A stretch of DNA of 64,000 bases, from contig NZ_JABMKX010000001.1 in NCBI RefSeq assembly GCF_013204885.1, positions 1 to 64,000 on the forward strand, in the 5' to 3' direction. The first letter of the stretch is position 1. Every line of letters starts with the position of its first letter. The notes under the pieces were generated by a model, which ran no database searches, was not told the DNA's origin, and was given only the letters and a program-made list of their open reading frames with translations. A program made the position numbers and the translations under genes. This stretch comes from Paenibacillus tritici (GTDB taxonomy: Bacteria; Bacillota; Bacilli; Paenibacillales; Paenibacillaceae). Of the stretch, positions 61,143 to 64,000 are shown piece by piece.

Positions 61143-61188
61143 AACCGTTTGCCCATGAGATTGATCATGGGCAGACGGCTTTTTTTGT
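61143..61188 (+). terminator. Terminator after GH74 gene
   Basis: AACCGTTTGCCCATGA pairs with TCATGGGCAGACGGCT with two imperfections, followed by T7. Confidence 0.88.
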
Positions 61189-61225
61189 GAATAGATAGAA
61201 TGGATGTATTTCACTCTGCATCAAG

Positions 61226-61256
61226 GGAACCTTCGTCCGCCAGCGGACCAATATAG
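61226..61256 (+). promoter_or_regulatory. Possible ECF-type promoter with palindrome
   Basis: GGAACC at 61226-61231 resembles an ECF -35 element and lies 56 bases before the sigma gene. A perfect palindrome GTCCGC-CA-GCGGAC (61235-61248) occupies the spacer. No clear -10 CGTC-like box at the right distance, so this is tentative. Confidence 0.35.
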
Positions 61257-61286
61257 ATTGAATCCAGACAGAGAGGAGAGGGAGAG

Positions 61287-61880
61287 ATGACCGAAGAAGA
61301 GCTTCACGATTGTCTGTACAGGCTGGGCAATGGAGATAATGAAGCCTTTACCTTACTACATAACAGTATTAGGCAGCAGGTGTACGGGACGGTCTGTCTG
61401 CTGGTTAACCGGCAGGCGGATGTGGCCGATGTCGTCAATGAAATCTACATCGAGCTGTTCCGCAGTCTGCCGAAGTATGACGGCAAGCGGCCGTTCGGGG
61501 CATGGCTGAACGGAATGATCGTGAGACAATGCAGCAACTGGAACCGGAGGAGCTGGCGCAGGCTGCGGATTGTTATCCGCAGCAGGGAGAATGCGTCAGA
61601 GGCATTGTTTCCGGGGGCAGATATACCGCTCCTGAAGCAGGAGCAGCGCGGAGCGCTGCTGGAGCTTGTAGCCGGACTGTCCCCCAAGCTGCGCAGTGTA
61701 ATTGTACTGCGTTATTATGGGGAATGCAGCTTCGACGAGATTGCATCCGCTCTGGATATTCCGCTGGGCACTGCGAAATCCAGGCATCACAAGGCGCTGC
61801 GCAAGCTGCGGCAGAACGCTGTACTTACAGAGGAAGAGGAGCTGAAGGGGGAATGGGCATGTCTGTCGAGGATCAACTGA
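61287..61880 (+). CDS. ECF-type RNA polymerase sigma factor
   Basis: A 197-residue sigma-70 family factor with region 2 (DVADVVNEIYIELFRSLPKYDGKRPFGAWLNGMIVRQCSNWNRR near 43-88) and region 4 (LSPKLRSVIVLRYYGECSFDEIASALDIPLGTAKSRHHKALRKLR near 130-176). AGAGGAGAGGGAG precedes ATG 61287. The anti-sigma-like gene overlaps its end by 22 bases. Confidence 0.93.
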   Translation: MTEEELHDCLYRLGNGDNEAFTLLHNSIRQQVYGTVCLLVNRQADVADVVNEIYIELFRSLPKYDGKRPFGAWLNGMIVRQCSNWNRRSWRRLRIVIRSRENASEALFPGADIPLLKQEQRGALLELVAGLSPKLRSVIVLRYYGECSFDEIASALDIPLGTAKSRHHKALRKLRQNAVLTEEEELKGEWACLSRIN

Positions 61881-62839
61881 AACGGGATTTTGACTTCTAT
61901 AAACAAACGGCAACCGTACCGGAGCAGCTGGACAGGCGGTTATCTGCCAGTTTTGCGCAATATTATAGCCTGGAGAAACCCGGAGGCTCCAGAAGGCCGG
62001 TGCGCGGAACCGTCCGGATCGCTCTTGTACTCTGCGGCCTGATGCTGTTCGGAGGTGTTGTTTATGGTGCAGAGAGGTTATGGGCCATCAGCTATGGTTC
62101 TACCGGGATTGAGGTGAATGTCCATCAGGGGATTATTGAAACAGCGGCATTTGGCAACAAGACGCGGCAGGTGATTGAAGAGATTCAGTCCCAGTTGGCG
62201 GTGAACGAATCGGCTATCCTGTATATTACTGAGCCTAACGCCGGTCATTCATTGCGTATGATCAACCGCCCGCAGGTGTTCACAGATATAGAGAGCTGGA
62301 AGAAGATTATGGAGCCGATCACGGGCACTTTGGCAGTACCGGGCAGATTGCCGGAAGGGTATCATTTCTCCGAAGGGAGGTCTGACAGCACAGTGGGGAT
62401 CACAGATGGCTCCTGGGTGAAAAAATACACCAATGTACTCACAAAGCGGCTAAAGCCCGGTGAGCATTACGCCTGGATCAAGAGCTTCAATGTTCCCAAT
62501 CTGCTGGCCGGAACCGTAAGCCCCGAGCTGGTATACCAAGGCCCTAAGGGGAAGGAGGATGCGATCACTGTTAGTTATTCCCCCCTTGGCCCTGAATCAC
62601 AGCTTCAATCCGATGTTGGAGCCGATTCAACGGTTAAGCAGTTGAAGGTGGGTTCGGTAAAAGCATTGTATGTGGTGTCCCGGCAAGCTTATGAAGTAAG
62701 CAGCACCGGCTATTATGCATATATCCGCTGGATTGAGCTGCGGGAGAATGAGGATAAGAATATTCTGCACCAGGTGAGCACGGAATCGAAGGAGGTATCC
62801 AGAGAGACTTTACTTACAGTAGCTAAGGGGCTGCGTTAG
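61859..62839 (+). CDS. Putative anti-sigma factor, single-pass membrane protein
   Basis: A 326-residue protein: a cytoplasmic N-terminal part of about 42 residues, one membrane helix (IALVLCGLMLFGGVVYGAE near 45-63) and a 260-residue extracytoplasmic domain. No zinc-binding HxxxCxxC is present, so it is not a ZAS-type factor. Overlap with the sigma gene and topology give the assignment. The C-terminal domain (GTLAVPGRLPEGYHFSEGR) resembles DUF4367-type outer domains. ATG 61859 follows AAGGGGGAATGG; ATG 61853 is an alternative. Confidence 0.8.
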   Translation: MSVEDQLKRDFDFYKQTATVPEQLDRRLSASFAQYYSLEKPGGSRRPVRGTVRIALVLCGLMLFGGVVYGAERLWAISYGSTGIEVNVHQGIIETAAFGNKTRQVIEEIQSQLAVNESAILYITEPNAGHSLRMINRPQVFTDIESWKKIMEPITGTLAVPGRLPEGYHFSEGRSDSTVGITDGSWVKKYTNVLTKRLKPGEHYAWIKSFNVPNLLAGTVSPELVYQGPKGKEDAITVSYSPLGPESQLQSDVGADSTVKQLKVGSVKALYVVSRQAYEVSSTGYYAYIRWIELRENEDKNILHQVSTESKEVSRETLLTVAKGLR

Positions 62840-62851
62840 GTCCGCATAACA

Positions 62852-62902
62852 CATATAAACCTCTATTGTCGATAATTACATCAACAATAGAGGTTTATAT
62901 TA
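62852..62902 (+). terminator. Terminator after anti-sigma gene
   Basis: ATAAACCTCTATTGT pairs perfectly with ACAATAGAGGTTTAT (15 bp), followed by ATTATTAC. Confidence 0.88.
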
Positions 62903-63355
62903 TTACTACTATACCCATGTTTCTTCTCAGACTCCTTATCCTATCCTTTGTACTCAGCCGGGTAGAAATCGTCCGAGGCGGCAGTTGATTTGCCTATCCT
63001 GCACATTAGATCTGCTCTATTTCATCCGCTGCCCACGATAGGAAGGGTTGTTAGACTTGTGAGCTTTAAGAAGCTCATACCGTTTCGTGTAGGGAGAGAT
63101 AGATGGAAGCCTTTAATGTCAGGATCAAAGATATAGTCTCAGCTCTCAAGATTTCCTTGAGCTGATACCTGGATTATACCGTCCTGCGCGTGAATAGTAA
63201 AAAGTCAAAACCCTCAAATTTGTGCTTATTTGCTGCAGAATTTTAATGTAAGCGCTATTATTCTGCTGTTTCCTTAGTTTTTATAAAAATTCAAAAGGGA
63301 TATCACTTGCTGTATAATTTACAAGATGATTACGTTACGGAAGGGGAAGAACGGA
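62903..63355. other. Gene-free region before last gene, with cre-like site
   Basis: No supported gene in about 450 bases. A hairpin TCAGCTCTCAAG-ATTTC-CTTGAGCTGA lies at about 63138-63166. TGTAAGCGCTATTA at 63247-63260 matches the cre consensus at all but one base. AT-rich sequence at 63265-63330 could hold the promoter of the 63356 gene. Confidence 0.55.
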
Positions 63356-63979
63356 ATGAGACTGTTTGGAATCAATCTTGCGGAGACCGGCAGCGAACGG
63401 CTGAAGTCTTTTCTGGAGGATAATTATATCACTGCGGGTTATCCCGGTCTTGGTGATCTGGAGAATAACAGCAGGGAAGAGATATGCAGCAAGCTTATGG
63501 AGGCCGCTTACCAGGGGCAGGAGCTGGAGCAAGCACTGGGAAGCCTGGACTGCTTCGTAAATGCCATGCAGGATGGGGACTATGTGCTGATGGCAGATGA
63601 AGAGTGGGTGTATCTCGGGGACCTGGGTGATTATTTCTATGATGCCCGGCTTGACGGAAGCGAGGACGGAACAGTTCACCGGCGGGGAGTAACCTGGCTG
63701 AAGAGTCTGCCCCGTGCTGCGGTCAACCCGGCTGTAACAGAGCTGCTTGCAGCTGACGGCAGGGTCACGGAGTATTCCGGAGTGCTCCCCGCAGCCAGAA
63801 TAGATCTGTGGTTCGGGGATCAGGCTGCGGATGGCGGGAGTGCCGCCGGTACCGGTCCGGTTCAGGTGGATGAGGCCACAGTATCGAAGGCACTGGCTAT
63901 TCTTACAGCAGCCCTGCACAGTACGGATGTGGAGCGGCAGGAGCGCGCGGCAGTGGCTATTCTGCAATATGCCAAATGA
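63356..63979 (+). CDS. Unknown protein
   Basis: A 207-residue soluble protein. Residues about 70-115 (GDYVLMADEEWVYLGDLGDYFYDARLDG, then VHRRGVTWLKSL) look like the small beta-barrel seen in front of restriction-endonuclease-like or PUA/EVE-like proteins. The C-terminal helix ends LQYAK. GGAAGGGG precedes ATG 63356; an in-frame ATG at 63326 lacks one. I do not recognise a function. Confidence 0.6.
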   Translation: MRLFGINLAETGSERLKSFLEDNYITAGYPGLGDLENNSREEICSKLMEAAYQGQELEQALGSLDCFVNAMQDGDYVLMADEEWVYLGDLGDYFYDARLDGSEDGTVHRRGVTWLKSLPRAAVNPAVTELLAADGRVTEYSGVLPAARIDLWFGDQAADGGSAAGTGPVQVDEATVSKALAILTAALHSTDVERQERAAVAILQYAK

Positions 63980-64000
63980 ATGATTTCAAAAAGGGTCTTT

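Overview
The window is typical of a Paenibacillus-type genome (Firmicutes, Bacilli). Strong AGGAGG ribosome sites, frequent TTG and GTG starts, several YesMN-like and other two-component pairs, a sugar ABC transporter with a lipoprotein binding subunit, and large multidomain secreted glycoside hydrolases (a GH87 alpha-1,3-glucanase and a GH74 xyloglucanase) all point that way. No rRNA, tRNA, intact insertion sequence or CRISPR array was seen. Functions were assigned by reading motifs; no database search was possible.

Layout. 1-4.3 kb: repeats, then a CmpB-like membrane protein, a Nudix hydrolase, a DUF2809 protein, an Amj-type lipid II flippase and a secreted coiled-coil protein. 4.6-13 kb: a tightly coupled operon of FabH-like ketosynthase, ATP-grasp enzyme, OleD-like reductase, metallo-beta-lactamase-fold hydrolase, CapK/F390-synthetase-like adenylating enzyme, BioF2/FemAB-like acyltransferase and a second SDR, followed by a DUF4265-like protein and a signal peptidase. 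This looks like an undescribed fatty-acyl or lipid biosynthetic pathway and is the best candidate for a new system. 13-18 kb: HD-GYP protein; small alarmone synthetase coupled to a cytoplasmic-looking GH9 enzyme and a YfiT/DinB protein. 18-26.6 kb: cupin, a MerR/alpha-beta hydrolase operon with a textbook 19-bp-spacer MerR promoter, a YhdH-type reductase, a malic enzyme and small genes. 26.7-33.4 kb: a YesN/YesM-like regulator pair driving a sugar ABC importer. 33.7-35.3 kb: an AT-rich ArsR/MFS efflux pair that looks acquired. 35.5-42.7 kb: DUF1835, DinB, SgrR-like, DUF4173, Crp-family and nucleotidyltransferase genes. 42.9-46.8 kb: GH87 enzyme. 47.8-55.5 kb: cysteine synthase, a lipoprotein, a vanRS-vanY-vanZ-like operon without vanHAX, a NarL-type two-component pair and a YcnI protein. 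55.8-57.5 kb: an AT-rich graveyard of a polymorphic toxin tail and orphan immunity genes. 57.7-62.8 kb: GH74 enzyme and an ECF sigma/anti-sigma pair. The window ends with an unknown gene.

Two dispersed intergenic repeat families stand out. R1 is 181-182 bp, four copies all in the same orientation (410, 18092, 24781, 47199), with three copies of a CCACTTGCT box and an internal hairpin. R2 has a 105-bp palindromic core, three copies (1511, 33473 inverted, 40649), and its stem shows a compensatory base-pair change between copies. A third pattern is a four-unit array with 51-52 bp period (47448-47622) of the box CCTGCA-N5-TACAACAA. Putative CcpA cre sites precede the GH74 gene and, less exactly, the ABC importer, the GH87 gene and the last gene.
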